Source: Rhizobium sp. NFR03
GTDB taxonomy: Bacteria > Pseudomonadota > Alphaproteobacteria > Rhizobiales > Rhizobiaceae
Assembly (NCBI RefSeq): GCF_900111275.1
Contig: NZ_FOGR01000005.1
Span: 124,001 to 188,000 of the forward strand
Reading direction: 5' to 3'
Length of the DNA: 64,000 nucleotides
Part shown: piece by piece, positions 27,590 through 38,200 of the stretch
How the letters are laid out: each line of letters opens with the position of its first letter
Position numbering within the stretch: position 1 is the stretch's first letter
Notes under the pieces: generated by a model
The model's database searches: none
What the model saw: the letters and a program-made list of their open reading frames with translations, nothing else
Told to the model about the DNA's origin: nothing
Made by a program: the position numbers and the translations under genes

Positions 27590-30051
27590 CCGGCTCTCCA
27601 AATTTCATCGGCATACTGCCGAATCGTCCGATCGGAAGAGAACCAGCCCATCCGTGCGGTATTGCGGATGGTCTTGCCATACCACTGCTTGGTATCCGTC
27701 CAGATGGCGTCGACTTCACGTTGCGCCTTGGCATAGGCATCGAAATCAGCCGCGACCATGAACCAGTCGTGCGAGTAGATCCCGTCGATCAGGCCGGAGA
27801 AACGGTTGCGGTCATCGGGCGAGAAAACGCCGGATGCGATCGCCTGAAGCGCCTGCGAAAGCTCGCGCGAAGCATCGATGACGGCCCGAGGTTCGTGGCC
27901 TTCCTGACGCAGGTTGGAGACTTCTTCCGCGGTCATTCCGAAAATCTTGATGTTCTCCTCGCCGACGCAATCGCGCATCTCGACATTGGCGCCGTCCAGC
28001 GTGCCGATGGTGAGCGCACCATTCAACGCGAACTTCATGTTTCCGGTTCCCGACGCTTCCATGCCGGCTGTCGAAATCTGCTCCGAGAGGTCGGCGGCGG
28101 GAACCATAATTTCCGCCAGGGAGACGTTGTAGTTCGGAATGAAGACGACCTTCAGCAGCCCACGTACTGCCGGGTCGTTGTTGATGACCCGCGCAACGTC
28201 GTTCGCCAGCTTGATGATGAGCTTGGCATTGTGATAGCTCGGCGCCGCCTTGCCCGCGAAGAGTTTGACACGCGGAACCCAGTCGAGTTCCGGATGCGAG
28301 CGGATCTGGTCGTAGAGCGAGATCGCCTCGATGATGTTCAGCAGCTGGCGCTTGTATTCGTGGATGCGCTTGATCTGGATATCGAACATGGCTGACGGGT
28401 CGATGCGGATACCCATCCGGCTCTGGACGAGCTGGGAGAGCCGCACCTTGTTGTCCCGCTTGATGGCCCCGAAACGCTCCTGAAAGACCGCATTGTCTGC
28501 ATGCGGATCGAGTGCCTTCAGGGCTTCTGCGTCGTCCATGAAGTCGTCGCCGATCGTCTCGCGGATCAGCGAGAAAAGCTCGGGATTGCACTGCATCAGC
28601 CAGCGGCGCGGGGTAATGCCGTTGGTCTTGTTGTTGATGCGCTTGGGGTAGAGTTTGTGCAGATCGGCAAACACGGTGATCTTCATGAGATCCGTGTGCA
28701 GCGCGGAAACGCCATTGATCGAGTGAGAGCCGACAAAGGCGAGGTTGCCCATGCGGACGCGGCGGTCGCCGCTTTCGTCGATTAGCGAGATGTTGCGTAC
28801 CTGCTGGTCGCTGTAATCCGGCAGTTTGCGGGCCTCGAGCAGGATCTTAGCGTTGATCGCGTAGATGATCTGCATGTGACGCGGCAGCAGACGTTCGAAC
28901 AGCGGCACCGGCCATGTTTCCAGGGCTTCGGGCAGCAGCGTGTGGTTGGTGTAGGAGAAGGTACGGCGTGCGAGATCCCAGGCGGTATCGAAATCGACGC
29001 CGTGGACGTCCGTCAGCAGGCGCACAAGTTCGGCAACCGATACGGCCGGGTGCGTGTCGTTCAGCTGGATGGCGACCTTGTCCGGCAGGGAGGTGAAATC
29101 GGGATACTGCTGGAGATGGCGCCGGAGGATGTCCTGAAGCGAGGCGGAGGAGAAGAAGAACTCCTGACGCAGACGCAGCTCCTGACCGGCCGGCGTCGCA
29201 TCGGCCGGGTAGAGGACGCGCGCAAGCGCCTCGGCCTTGTTGCTTTCTCGCAGGGCGCCGATGTGGTCGCCGGCGTTGAAGGCGTCCAGCAGGATGGGGT
29301 CGATGGGATGCGCGCTCCAGAGGCGCAGCGTGTTGGTGCGCTTGCCGCGCCAGCCGACGACCGGCGTATCGCAGGCCGTGGCGATGACACGCTCGGCCGG
29401 CTTCCAGACGTAGCGCGTCAGTTCTTCGTCGATATTGACCGTCTCGACCGATCCGCCGAAGCCGATCTCATAGGAGCTTTCGCGGCGCTCGAACTCCCAG
29501 GGGTTGCCGTGCGCCAGCCATGTTTCCGGCAGCTCCACCTGCCAGCCATCGGCCATCTGCTGGCGGAAGAGGCCGTGCACGTAGCGGATACCATAGCCAT
29601 AGGCGGGAATATCGACGCTTGCCATGCTTTCCATGAAACAGGCGGCAAGCCGGCCGAGACCGCCATTGCCCAGCGCCGCATCGGGCTCCAGCTCGGCAAT
29701 CACGTCGATATCGACACCGAAGGACGCCAGCGCTTCCTTCAACTCGTCCATCAGGCCGATATTGGTGACGGCATCGCGCATCAGGCGACCGATCAGGAAC
29801 TCCAGCGACAGATAGTAGACGCGCTTGGAGCTTTCGGCATAGGCCTTGCGGGTGGATTCCATCCAGTTGTCGGTGATCCGGTCGCGCACGACCAGAATTG
29901 CCGCCGTCAGCCAGTCATGCGGCTTGGCGACTTTCGGGTCCTTGCCGATACGATAGGTCAGGCGCTCGATGATCTCCTGCGCCAGGATTTCGGCGCTCGA
30001 CTCGCGGCGCGCGGCGTTCGGAATATTCTCATTGGAGATACGGCTGACCAT
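27586..30051 (-). CDS. glgP: Glycogen phosphorylase
   Basis: 821 residues from ATG 30051. GT35 signatures: YYLSLEFLIGRLM near 79, ALGNGGLGRLAACFMESMAS near 127, and the pyridoxal-phosphate site ASGTGNMKFALNGALTIGTLDGANVE near 660, whose Lys in GNMK holds the cofactor. It releases glucose-1-phosphate from non-reducing ends of glycogen. It is first in glgP-glgB-glgC-glgA-pgm, so synthesis and breakdown are transcribed together and must be balanced at the enzyme level. The gap upstream is described separately. Confidence 0.96.
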   Translation of the reverse strand: MVSRISNENIPNAARRESSAEILAQEIIERLTYRIGKDPKVAKPHDWLTAAILVVRDRITDNWMESTRKAYAESSKRVYYLSLEFLIGRLMRDAVTNIGLMDELKEALASFGVDIDVIAELEPDAALGNGGLGRLAACFMESMASVDIPAYGYGIRYVHGLFRQQMADGWQVELPETWLAHGNPWEFERRESSYEIGFGGSVETVNIDEELTRYVWKPAERVIATACDTPVVGWRGKRTNTLRLWSAHPIDPILLDAFNAGDHIGALRESNKAEALARVLYPADATPAGQELRLRQEFFFSSASLQDILRRHLQQYPDFTSLPDKVAIQLNDTHPAVSVAELVRLLTDVHGVDFDTAWDLARRTFSYTNHTLLPEALETWPVPLFERLLPRHMQIIYAINAKILLEARKLPDYSDQQVRNISLIDESGDRRVRMGNLAFVGSHSINGVSALHTDLMKITVFADLHKLYPKRINNKTNGITPRRWLMQCNPELFSLIRETIGDDFMDDAEALKALDPHADNAVFQERFGAIKRDNKVRLSQLVQSRMGIRIDPSAMFDIQIKRIHEYKRQLLNIIEAISLYDQIRSHPELDWVPRVKLFAGKAAPSYHNAKLIIKLANDVARVINNDPAVRGLLKVVFIPNYNVSLAEIMVPAADLSEQISTAGMEASGTGNMKFALNGALTIGTLDGANVEMRDCVGEENIKIFGMTAEEVSNLRQEGHEPRAVIDASRELSQALQAIASGVFSPDDRNRFSGLIDGIYSHDWFMVAADFDAYAKAQREVDAIWTDTKQWYGKTIRNTARMGWFSSDRTIRQYADEIWRAG

Positions 30052-30364
30052 GGATCCGGGCTACCCTTCAGGACGTTGTTCCGACACTACCGAAGGCGCC
30101 TGCCGACGGAGAATTTCAGCAATGTATGCACCGATACGAAGCGCTTGCAATAAGTGTTTTCAAGAGGATGTAAAATGAAGCCGGAGGAGGGCGGCATGCG
30201 CGCGATGTCGTAAGGCTTCATGAACGCCGCTTTCGATCCGGGTGCCGCTACGCTGCTTTTTTCGCCCAGTTTCGACCTTGGCTGTCCGTTGCGGCATGTG
30301 GTCCGCAACAGCAAAAACCCGCGCGAACGGGTCGCGCGGGTTTTCCGGTGGATCGGGATGCGTG
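30052..30364. other. 313-bp gap upstream of glgP
   Basis: No gene seen. On the minus strand CTTGAA with downstream TTCGTA-like bases may be the operon promoter, overlapping the palindrome AAGCGCTT at 30139-30146, a core common in LacI-family operators. The left end of the stretch, from the glgP side, is AT-richer than its surroundings; the right end holds the terminator of the vWA gene. Confidence 0.4.
30313..30344 (-). terminator. Terminator of the TadG-like vWA gene
   Basis: AAAACCCGCGCG and CGCGCGGGTTTT make a 12-bp perfect stem with a 7-base loop. Read on the minus strand it ends in five T, 21 bp after the vWA gene stop. Confidence 0.88.
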
Positions 30365-31615
30365 CTATTGCGTCAGACGGACCACGAGGTTGCTGGCCTT
30401 GTCGCCGATCGCCTTGAAGGCGGCAACGAGGTCTTCGCTTTTTTCTGCCTGAAAGTAGTAGGTCGGGTCCGTGGCGCAGCCCCGCAAAAGGGTCTGGCCT
30501 CGCTGGGGTGCCTTGAACGCGACGGTGAAGACCTTGATTCCATCTGTACGCGCTTTATCGCAATAAAACTTCGTGGCGTCGTCGGATCGTGTCGCCTGAC
30601 TGGAACCGGTTTTCTTCTGGAAATAGTTGTTCTCGCCATCCGTCATGAAGACGATGTACTTGGTGGGTACCGCGCCGGTCTTCTGCGCGTGCGCCTGCGC
30701 CTCGGCGTTTTTCGAAAGGTCCCTGTAGGCCGCTGTAAATGCGTCGCTGGAGTCCGTCCCGCCATCTGCAACAAGCGCGTTGACATAGGTCTCCGTGCTG
30801 GCCGTTCCCCAGGCGAGGGCGCCGGCTGCGTCCTGGGCATTGTTGTAGGAGACGGCAGACGTTCTCACATAATCCGCATTCGGATCGGCGGTTTTCAACT
30901 GGGTGAGAAGGCTTTTCACGGCCTTTTTCAGCGTTGCAATCTTCGAGACGTAACACGGAACGCTCCACTTGGCATTCGGCCAATAGGATTCCTCGTAGAT
31001 GTAGCAGCCATTGGTCGCGGTGTCCTTCGTGTCCGTCTTCCAAGCCATGGAGCCGGATCGATCGAGCACAAGCACCATCGACAGGGCGTTCTTCGTTTCC
31101 GACACGCCTTCCGATTTGCCGGTCGCCGAGAGAGTGATGTCGTCGTCTCTTACCATGCGCGTCATGGCGTTCAGGCCGACGGGAAGGTTGGATGTGATGC
31201 TGATGTCGTAGCCTTTGGCGCCCGTCTGAAGGGTCTTCGGCACGATCGAAATCGAGGTATTGTCGATCAGAAGCTTGTCGGCCGAAGCCTGCTTCGCCTT
31301 TTCTTCCGCCGCGCCGGCGGTGCCCTCCGGAAGCGGGGTCGAACTGCTGGTGCGCATGGCCATGACGACGTAGTCACGGGCCGTTTGACGGGCTTCGTCA
31401 ACGGTCATGTGCTTGTTGGCAAGGCCGGATGCGGCGGCGAGCGCGCCGCTGTCCACAGCTGCCTGCAGACGGTTCTTCTGGAACACGATGTTGGTGGTGT
31501 CCATAGCCACGCCGGCACCGAACAGAACGACAGGAAGGGCTACGGCCGCCATTATCGCGATGTTGCCGCCCCGGTCCCCCAGGCAACGCTCGATCATGTC
31601 GAAAAATCCCCTCAT
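30365..31615 (-). CDS. TadG-like pilus-assembly protein with vWA domain
   Basis: 416 residues, ATG 31615 preceded by AGGAGAGAGGC. The N-terminus CLGDRGGNIAIMAAVALPVV has the conserved G-N-x-A...P of the TadE/TadG-like pseudopilin region with one membrane segment (about 18-40), followed by the DTTNIVFQKNRLQAAVDSGALAAA helix. A von Willebrand A domain begins near residue 180 with the metal site DRSGSM; GTDSS and MTDGEN supply the other two loops. It should be anchored in the inner membrane with the vWA domain outside. Genes for the tad/cpa secretion ATPase and pilin are absent here, so it acts with a locus elsewhere, or alone. Confidence 0.85.
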   Translation of the reverse strand: MRGFFDMIERCLGDRGGNIAIMAAVALPVVLFGAGVAMDTTNIVFQKNRLQAAVDSGALAAASGLANKHMTVDEARQTARDYVVMAMRTSSSTPLPEGTAGAAEEKAKQASADKLLIDNTSISIVPKTLQTGAKGYDISITSNLPVGLNAMTRMVRDDDITLSATGKSEGVSETKNALSMVLVLDRSGSMAWKTDTKDTATNGCYIYEESYWPNAKWSVPCYVSKIATLKKAVKSLLTQLKTADPNADYVRTSAVSYNNAQDAAGALAWGTASTETYVNALVADGGTDSSDAFTAAYRDLSKNAEAQAHAQKTGAVPTKYIVFMTDGENNYFQKKTGSSQATRSDDATKFYCDKARTDGIKVFTVAFKAPQRGQTLLRGCATDPTYYFQAEKSEDLVAAFKAIGDKASNLVVRLTQ

Positions 31616-31746
31616 GCCTCTCTCCTGTACCCAAGATCCGCTCCACGATATTGCCGAAGCTCATCTCGATGCTTCGATAGCAGCAGTCCGTTGGCTGTCG
31701 CTTACGAAACAAGGTAAAGTTTTACGAAGGGAGCGCGAATCTAGGT

Positions 31747-31792
31747 AAAATCCTGTCCCACGCGGCGGACATGTGCCGCGGAACAGGACAGG
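31747..31792 (-). terminator. Terminator after the transglutaminase cluster
   Basis: Nested inverted repeats CCTGTCC/GGACAGG and CGCGGC/GCCGCG form one long hairpin 18 bp after the stop of the last cluster gene. On the minus strand it runs into four T. Confidence 0.65.
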
Positions 31793-31810
31793 TCCGTCGG
31801 GAAGGAGACT

Positions 31811-32689
31811 TCAGGGAACAGGGACGACATCGACGGCCTGATCCGTCTTGTGGCTGCCATAGCTCTTGAGCACGCCGATGACGGGGGCGACATCGGAATA
31901 GTCGCGGCCATGACCGACGACGATGTGGTCCGTCCCGGCAGGGACGTTGTTGGTGGGGTCGAGCTCCACCCAGCCCAGCATCTTGCCGCACCAGACGCGA
32001 ACCCAGGCATGCATGGCATCGGCACCTTCCAGCCGCTCCTTGCCGGGCGGCGGCAACGTTCGCAGAAAGCCGCTGACATAGCCGGCGGGAATGCCGAGCG
32101 CGCGCAGCGCCACGATCATGATATGCGCGAAGTCCTGACATACGCCCTTTTTCAGCCGGAAGGCCTCAATTGGCGTGCTATCGACGGAGGTCGCCTTCGG
32201 GTCGTAGGTGAAATCCTTGTAGATCCGCTCGCACATCACGCCGGCAATCTGCCGGACCGTCATTCCGGGCTTTGCGATCGCGCGGGCATAGGCGGCAATC
32301 GTCGGATCTTCGGCAAGTCTCGGGCTCGGCGCGAGGAAATGGTGCGGTGATCCGGGCTCGAGCGACCAGACCGCGCCGATTTCGGCAGGAAAGGCTGCAA
32401 GATCCGGCGAGAAATCCGCCGTCGGCATCGCGGCTTCCAGTTGCACCCGCGCCTTCATGTGGATGACCAGCTCGTCATGCAGCTTGCGAAAGAGGATCGA
32501 CGTCGAGGGGTTCTGAAAGAAATCGACCATGTCGGTGCGCTCTTCGGGCACCGGGGAGCAGGTGACGGTACCCGCCACCAGACGCTGGCGCGCCGGCAGG
32601 GACAGCGGCAGCACGCGCACGATATGGCGCCCGCCGGAAACAGGGATCTCGTAGGTATAGGTGATCTTGAGGCTGATATCGTAGAGCAT
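31811..32689 (-). CDS. Transglutaminase-like protein, last gene of ATP-grasp cluster
   Basis: 292 residues from ATG 32689 (MLYDISLKITYTYEIPVSGG). The N-terminal beta domain (about 1-100) is the bacterial transglutaminase-like N domain; the papain-like core follows with catalytic Cys near 184 in KKGVCQDFAHIMIVALRALG, His near 226 in DAMHAWVRVW and Asp in WVELDPTNN. Such proteins are cysteine peptidases or amide-transfer enzymes, not necessarily protein cross-linkers. No signal peptide is visible, so a cytoplasmic role fits its ATP-dependent neighbour. It follows the ATP-grasp/alpha-E gene by 141 bp. A longer, Arg-rich N-terminal extension is possible but has no ribosome site. Confidence 0.88.
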   Translation of the reverse strand: MLYDISLKITYTYEIPVSGGRHIVRVLPLSLPARQRLVAGTVTCSPVPEERTDMVDFFQNPSTSILFRKLHDELVIHMKARVQLEAAMPTADFSPDLAAFPAEIGAVWSLEPGSPHHFLAPSPRLAEDPTIAAYARAIAKPGMTVRQIAGVMCERIYKDFTYDPKATSVDSTPIEAFRLKKGVCQDFAHIMIVALRALGIPAGYVSGFLRTLPPPGKERLEGADAMHAWVRVWCGKMLGWVELDPTNNVPAGTDHIVVGHGRDYSDVAPVIGVLKSYGSHKTDQAVDVVPVP

Positions 32690-32830
32690 GGATCCGCCGC
32701 GTCTCGTGCGTCCCCGACCTTGCCTCTTGGGCGTCGGCGTTCGCCTTGCTTCTATGCCCTGTTTGACGCGCCGGCGCATCAGAAAAGCAGTCGTCTCGTG
32801 AAAGCTTGTGAAGAGCCGGAGTGCGCCCGA

Positions 32831-35269
32831 TCAGCCCAGATAGGTCTGGGCGAGGATGTCGGAGAAGCGTTCCATCTCCTTTTCCAGATGCTCGTAGACC
32901 TCGCTGGTCATGCCCTCGGGCGTCATGACCGCCAGGCCCGAATGCAGCCGCAAGGCTTCGCGATAGAAGGGGGACATTTGCCCGTTTCGGAAGGCATTCG
33001 GCAGTTGCTCGACCTCGGCGCGGATTTCGTTCAGCTGATAGAGGATCGATCGCGGATTGAGAGGGTCGAGCGCCAGCAGGTCCGTGACGGTCAAAGGTGC
33101 CGTGTTCACGTTGTACCGGCGCCGGTGGGTCATGACGCTGTCGCCGATTTCCAGGAGCATGTCGAGCGCGCCGTCCGGTGCGTCCCGGCCGGACATGTGG
33201 CCGAGCAGGCGGGTCATGTGCATGCCGCGCTCCAGATAGCGGCCGATCGACAGGAAGCGCCAGCCCGTGAAGCGGTACATGTTTTCGTGCACGAGACCGG
33301 CAAAGCCCGCAAGCTTGCGCAGAAGAATGGTCATGGCATGGGTCGCGTCGTCGCCGGCCTCCACCGTCGCACGGAACTTGCGCACCGTCTTCGACAGGTC
33401 GTTCAGCGCCAGCCAGCCGTCTGCCGAAAAACGGTCGCGGATATTGCTGGCCGAGTAGAGCGCGCTGTCGATATTGGCGACAAGACTGTCGGGCACCGGC
33501 TGCGCGCTGTCGATGTCGAGCACCTTCAAATACTCCGAAATGTCCTTCAGCAGCGGCATTTCGCTGTTGGCATTCTCGGCGAAGCGCCCGTGCCACGCGC
33601 GCAGGATGCGCAGCGCGCCTTCAGAGCGTTCGATATAGCGGCCGAGCCAGAAGAGATTGTCGGCGGCCCGACTCGGCAGGCTGCCGGGCATCGTGCGGAT
33701 GAAGGTCTCATCGGAGGTAAGCAGCGTGGTGCGTTCGACCGGGCGGTCGCTGACGATCCAGACGTCGGCGGCCGAGCCGCCGGCCTGCATGGCGATGGCG
33801 GCAGCGTCCGCGCCGCTGGAAATCCGGGCGAAGCCGCCGGGCATGACCTGCCAGCCATTCCGTGTGCGGGCGAGATAGACGCGCAGGCTCATCGGTCGCG
33901 GCGTCAGCTTGCCATCCACCCAGGCCGGTGTGGTCGAAAGCGTCACGACCTCCTGACCCACCAGCTTCTGTCCGTCATTGGCCAGCCAGTCGCGGATCGA
34001 GAGCTTGGCGTTTTCGCGCATCGACGAGCCGAGGACGGATTGGCCATTGTCGTCGAAGAAGGGACGCGTGGAATAGGCGGGCCCGATGACCATCTTCTCG
34101 ATGTTGCGGGCCACCTGCTCGCGCTCCGGCTTCTGCCCGCACCACCATGTGGCGATGCTCGGCAGCAGCAGCTCCTCGCCGAGCAAATGATGACAGATCG
34201 TGGGCATGAAGGCGAGGAAGGCGCGCGTTTCCAGGATTCCGGAGCCCAGCGCGTTGACGATGGAGACGGTGCCGGAGCGCAGCGCCGCCAGCAGGCCGGG
34301 GGTGCCGATGTGGGAGCGCTGGTTGAGCTCAAGCGGGTCTGCGAAGGAAGAGTCGAGGCGGCGCCAGAGAATGCCGATCGGCTTCAGGCCCGCGACGGTG
34401 CGCACCATCACGCGCCCGTCCACCACGGTCAGGTCCTCGCCCTCCAGCAGCATGAAGCCGAGATAGCGGGCGATATAGGCGTGTTCGAAATAGGTCTCGT
34501 TGGCGAGACCCGGCGTCAGCACGGCGATACGGTCTTCGGGCGAGCGCTTGCGCATTTGCAGCGCGTCGCGGAAGGCGACGAAGAAGCGGGCAAGACGGTG
34601 CACATGGGTTTCGGCATAAATGTCGGAAAAGGCGCGCGTGGTCGCCACCCTGTTTTCCAGCGCGAAGCCGGCGCCGGAGGGCGCCTCCGTGCGGTCGGCG
34701 AGCACCCACCAGTTGCCGTCCGGGCCGCGGCCGATCTCGAACGAGACGAAATGCAGGAAGTTGCCATCTGCCGGCTGAACGCCGACCATGGGACGCAGGA
34801 ATTCGGTGTTTCCGGCCACCAGAGCCGGCGGCAGGAAGCCTTCGTTGACGAGCGTGTTCGGCCCGTAGATGTCGGCGGCGATCCGTTCCAGAAGCTCGGC
34901 CCGCTGGACGAGGCCCCGCGACAGCTCTTCCCATTCGCGCTCGGCGATCAGGACGGGAATGTGCGACAACGGCCAGCTGCGCTCGGAGTTCTCCTTGGTG
35001 CCATAGGCACGGTAGAAAACGCCGGCATCGCGGAGATAGCGGTCGGCCCGCGCGAAGCGATTGGCAAGCTCCGCCTCGTCCATGCGGCCGATGGCCGAGA
35101 CGAGATGCTGCCAGACGGCGCGCACATTGCCCGCGGCATCCATCATCTCGTCGGCGATGCCGGGCAAGGCGCGGTAGTCCGCGACCGGGTTGCCAGCCCG
35201 CTTCGGAATTCCAGCGCTCGTCCCGGCCGCTTCCTCCTTGATGGCCTCTGCCGTCGGCTTCTGTGTCAT
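32831..35269 (-). CDS. Fused circularly permuted ATP-grasp and alpha-E protein
   Basis: 812 residues. Residues about 60-500 are the circularly permuted ATP-grasp domain of COG2308 (EREWEELSRGLVQRAELLER, DIYGPNTLVNEGFLPP, RYLGFMLLEGEDLTVVDG, LWRRLDSSFADPLELNQRS, NALGSGILETRAF). Residues about 530-810 are the alpha-helical alpha-E (DUF403, COG2307) domain (PSRAADNLFWLGRYIERSE, RYNVNTAPLTVTDLLALDP, NPRSILYQLNEIRAEVEQLP). ATP-grasp enzymes join a carboxylate to an amine or thiol with ATP, so this is a predicted amide or peptide ligase; the substrate is unknown. In many bacteria the two parts are separate genes; here they are one chain. It starts 6 bp after the large transglutaminase gene, so the two are co-expressed. 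Confidence 0.9.
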   Translation of the reverse strand: MTQKPTAEAIKEEAAGTSAGIPKRAGNPVADYRALPGIADEMMDAAGNVRAVWQHLVSAIGRMDEAELANRFARADRYLRDAGVFYRAYGTKENSERSWPLSHIPVLIAEREWEELSRGLVQRAELLERIAADIYGPNTLVNEGFLPPALVAGNTEFLRPMVGVQPADGNFLHFVSFEIGRGPDGNWWVLADRTEAPSGAGFALENRVATTRAFSDIYAETHVHRLARFFVAFRDALQMRKRSPEDRIAVLTPGLANETYFEHAYIARYLGFMLLEGEDLTVVDGRVMVRTVAGLKPIGILWRRLDSSFADPLELNQRSHIGTPGLLAALRSGTVSIVNALGSGILETRAFLAFMPTICHHLLGEELLLPSIATWWCGQKPEREQVARNIEKMVIGPAYSTRPFFDDNGQSVLGSSMRENAKLSIRDWLANDGQKLVGQEVVTLSTTPAWVDGKLTPRPMSLRVYLARTRNGWQVMPGGFARISSGADAAAIAMQAGGSAADVWIVSDRPVERTTLLTSDETFIRTMPGSLPSRAADNLFWLGRYIERSEGALRILRAWHGRFAENANSEMPLLKDISEYLKVLDIDSAQPVPDSLVANIDSALYSASNIRDRFSADGWLALNDLSKTVRKFRATVEAGDDATHAMTILLRKLAGFAGLVHENMYRFTGWRFLSIGRYLERGMHMTRLLGHMSGRDAPDGALDMLLEIGDSVMTHRRRYNVNTAPLTVTDLLALDPLNPRSILYQLNEIRAEVEQLPNAFRNGQMSPFYREALRLHSGLAVMTPEGMTSEVYEHLEKEMERFSDILAQTYLG

Positions 35270-35275
35270 GGCGTC

Positions 35276-38200
35276 CTACAGTCCCGCTGGCCGACGCAGG
35301 TCGAGCGTGAAGGGGAACTCCGGCGACGGTGTTTCCGGTGTCAGTTCATAACCGCCGGCCGTGTGACCCCAAGGCTCGAAGCGCGCGAGGCGCCGTGCCT
35401 CGGCCTCGTTACCGTTCACCGGGAACGTATCGTAATTTCGGCCGCCGGGGTGGGCGACGTGATAGATGCAGCCGCCAACGGAGCGACGCGACCAGGTGTC
35501 GTACACGTCGAAGGTGAGCGGCGTATTCACCGGCAGGACCGGATGCAGCCCGGCTGCCGGCTGCCATGCCTTGTAGCGCACCCCGGCAACCGACACGCCG
35601 TTGACGCCTGTCGGGTTGAGCGGCACGGGACGGCCATTGCAGGCCACCGTGTAACGGCCGGGATTGGCGGTCTCGAACCGGACCTGCAAACGCTCAACGG
35701 AACTATCGACATAGCGCACGGTGCCGCCGATCGCGCCCTGCTCGCCCATGACGTTCCACGGCTCCAGTGCCTGCCGCAGTTCGAGCTTTGCCCCTTCGTA
35801 AGTGACCTCGCCGCAGAAGGGGAAGCGGAACTCAAGCTGCGCCTCGAACCATTCGGGGCGGAAGTCGAGTCCGTTGGCCCGCAGGTCTGCGAGAACGTCA
35901 AGGAAGTCGGCCCAGACATGGTGCGGCAGCATGAAGCGGTCGTGCAGGGTCGTGCCCCAGCGCACCAGCCTGCCATCGGCCGGGTTCTGCCAGAAGCGCG
36001 CGATGAGCGCGCGGACCAGGAGCTGCTGCGCTAGCGACATGCGCGCATTCGGCGGCATTTCAAAGCCGCGAAACTCGACGAGACCAAGCCGGCCGGTCGG
36101 GCCGTCCGGGGAGAACAGCTTGTCGATGCAGATTTCCGAGCGGTGCGTGTTGCCGGTGACGTCCGTCAGCAGGTTGCGGAAAAGGCGGTCGGTCAGCCAG
36201 GGAAGCGGAGGGGTGCCCTGTCCGGGCAGCGGCACCTGCGCCATCGCCGTTTCCAGCTCGTAGAGGCTGTCGTGACGCGCCTCATCGATGCGCGGCGCCT
36301 GGCTGGTCGGGCCGATGAACATGCCGGAGAACAGGTAGGAGAGAGACGGATGCCGCTGCCAGTGCAGCACAAGGCTTTTCAACAGATCGGGACGGCGCAG
36401 GAAGGGGCTGTCGTTCGGGTTGCGCCCGCCGACCACCACATGGTTGCCGCCGCCGGTGCCGGTGTGCCGGCCGTCGATCATGAACTTGTCGGCACCGAGG
36501 CGCGACTGGCGCGCTTCCTCGTAGATGACCGAGGTGATGTCGACGCATTCCTGCCAGTTTGCCGCCGGGTGCACGTTGACCTCGATGACGCCGGGATCGG
36601 GCGCGACGCGCATGACGTTCACGCGCTCGTCATGCGGCGGTGCGTAGCCTTCGATGTGAACGGCAAGGCCGAGGTCGCTGGCTGCGGTTTCCGCCGCAGC
36701 GATCAGGTCGAGATAATCCTCGATCCGCTCCACCGGCGGCATGAAAATGCAGAGGCGGCCGTTCTGGGGCTCGACCGTCATGGCGGTGCGGACGGCGCCG
36801 CCGATTTCGGCAAGCACCTGCTCGTTGCGGTCCTGCTGGGCTTCGGCTGCCTGGAAGGATGCCTCCGCCATTGCGCGATCCGGCTTCGGCTCGGTCTTTT
36901 TCTGGCCGGGCTTCTGATCTGGTGTTTGGGCGGTACGGCTCGGGCCGACCGGAAAGTCCGGCAAGGCCGCACGCGGGATCGAGGGGTCGGCTTCGTGGAT
37001 ATAGGGGAACTGCGACGGCGGGATGTAGGGCAGGGCGCCGAGCGGTATGCGGTAGCCGACAGGGCTGTCGCCGGGCACGAGGAAAATCTTGCCGCGACGC
37101 GTGCGCCAGCGTTCGCTCATCCACCGGCGCCCGGCCGGTTGTCCGCCCGTAGCCTGGGCATTCCATGCCTGCACCGGCAGAACGAAGCCGGTGGGAACCG
37201 TCAGGCCGCGCTCGAAGACGCGGGCGATACGGTTGCGCTCCTCGGCATCCTTCAGCTTGGAATTGGACGGATCGACATTCTCCGGCAGGCTGCCTTCCTT
37301 GATGATCCATTCGGCCGGATCCTCATAGGCCGGCAGAACCATGTCCGGCTCGATGCCGAGCGCCACCGCGATACCGGTCAGAAGCTTTTCAGCCTCTTCC
37401 GGCCCAGCCTTGGTATCCACATCCTCGCGGGCGACGAGATCGGGATTGCGCCAGATCGGCACGCCGTCCCGACGCCAGTAGAGCGAGAATGTCCAGCGCG
37501 GCAGGCTTTCGCCGGGATACCATTTGCCCTGTCCGTAATGCAGGAAGCCGCCGGGTGCGAAGCGCTCGCGCAGGCGCCGGATCAGGTCGTCGGCCTTCTC
37601 GCGCTTCGTCGGCCCCACGGCGTCCGTGTTCCATTCGCCGGATTCGAAGTCGTCGATCGATACGAAGGTCGGCTCGCCGCCCATGGTCAGGCGGACATCG
37701 TTGGCGGTGAGGGCGGCATCGACCTCGTGGCCAAGCGTGTTCAGCGCATCCCAACTCTCGTCGGAAAACGGCTTTGTGATGCGGGGATGCTCGGCGACGC
37801 GGTCCACCCGCATCTCGAAGGCGAATTCGGTCTTCGTGTCCGGGTCGCCGGCAAATCCGCCGGAGATCGGCGCGGCATTGCGGTAATGCGGCGTGGCCGA
37901 GAGGGGGATGTGGCTTTCGCCCGTCAGAAGCCCGGAGGTCGGATCGAGCCCGACCCAGCCGGCGCCGGGAAGATAGACTTCGCACCAGGCGTGCAGGTCG
38001 GTGAAATCGACCTCGGTGCCCGAGGGACCGTCGAGCGCCTTTAGGTCCGGGGCGAGCTGGATAAGGTAGCCGGATACAAAGCGGGCGGCGAGGCCGAGAT
38101 GGCGCAGGATCTGCACGAGAAGCCAGCTGGAGTCGCGACAGGAGCCGAGCGCCTTCGTCAGGGTTTCCTCCGGCGTCTGAACGCCGGGCTCCATGCGGAT

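Noticed and set aside
32441..36034. A 1197-codon open frame on the plus strand across the ATP-grasp cluster
   Set aside because: It spans two well-supported minus-strand genes and the gap between them, with no domain-like sequence.
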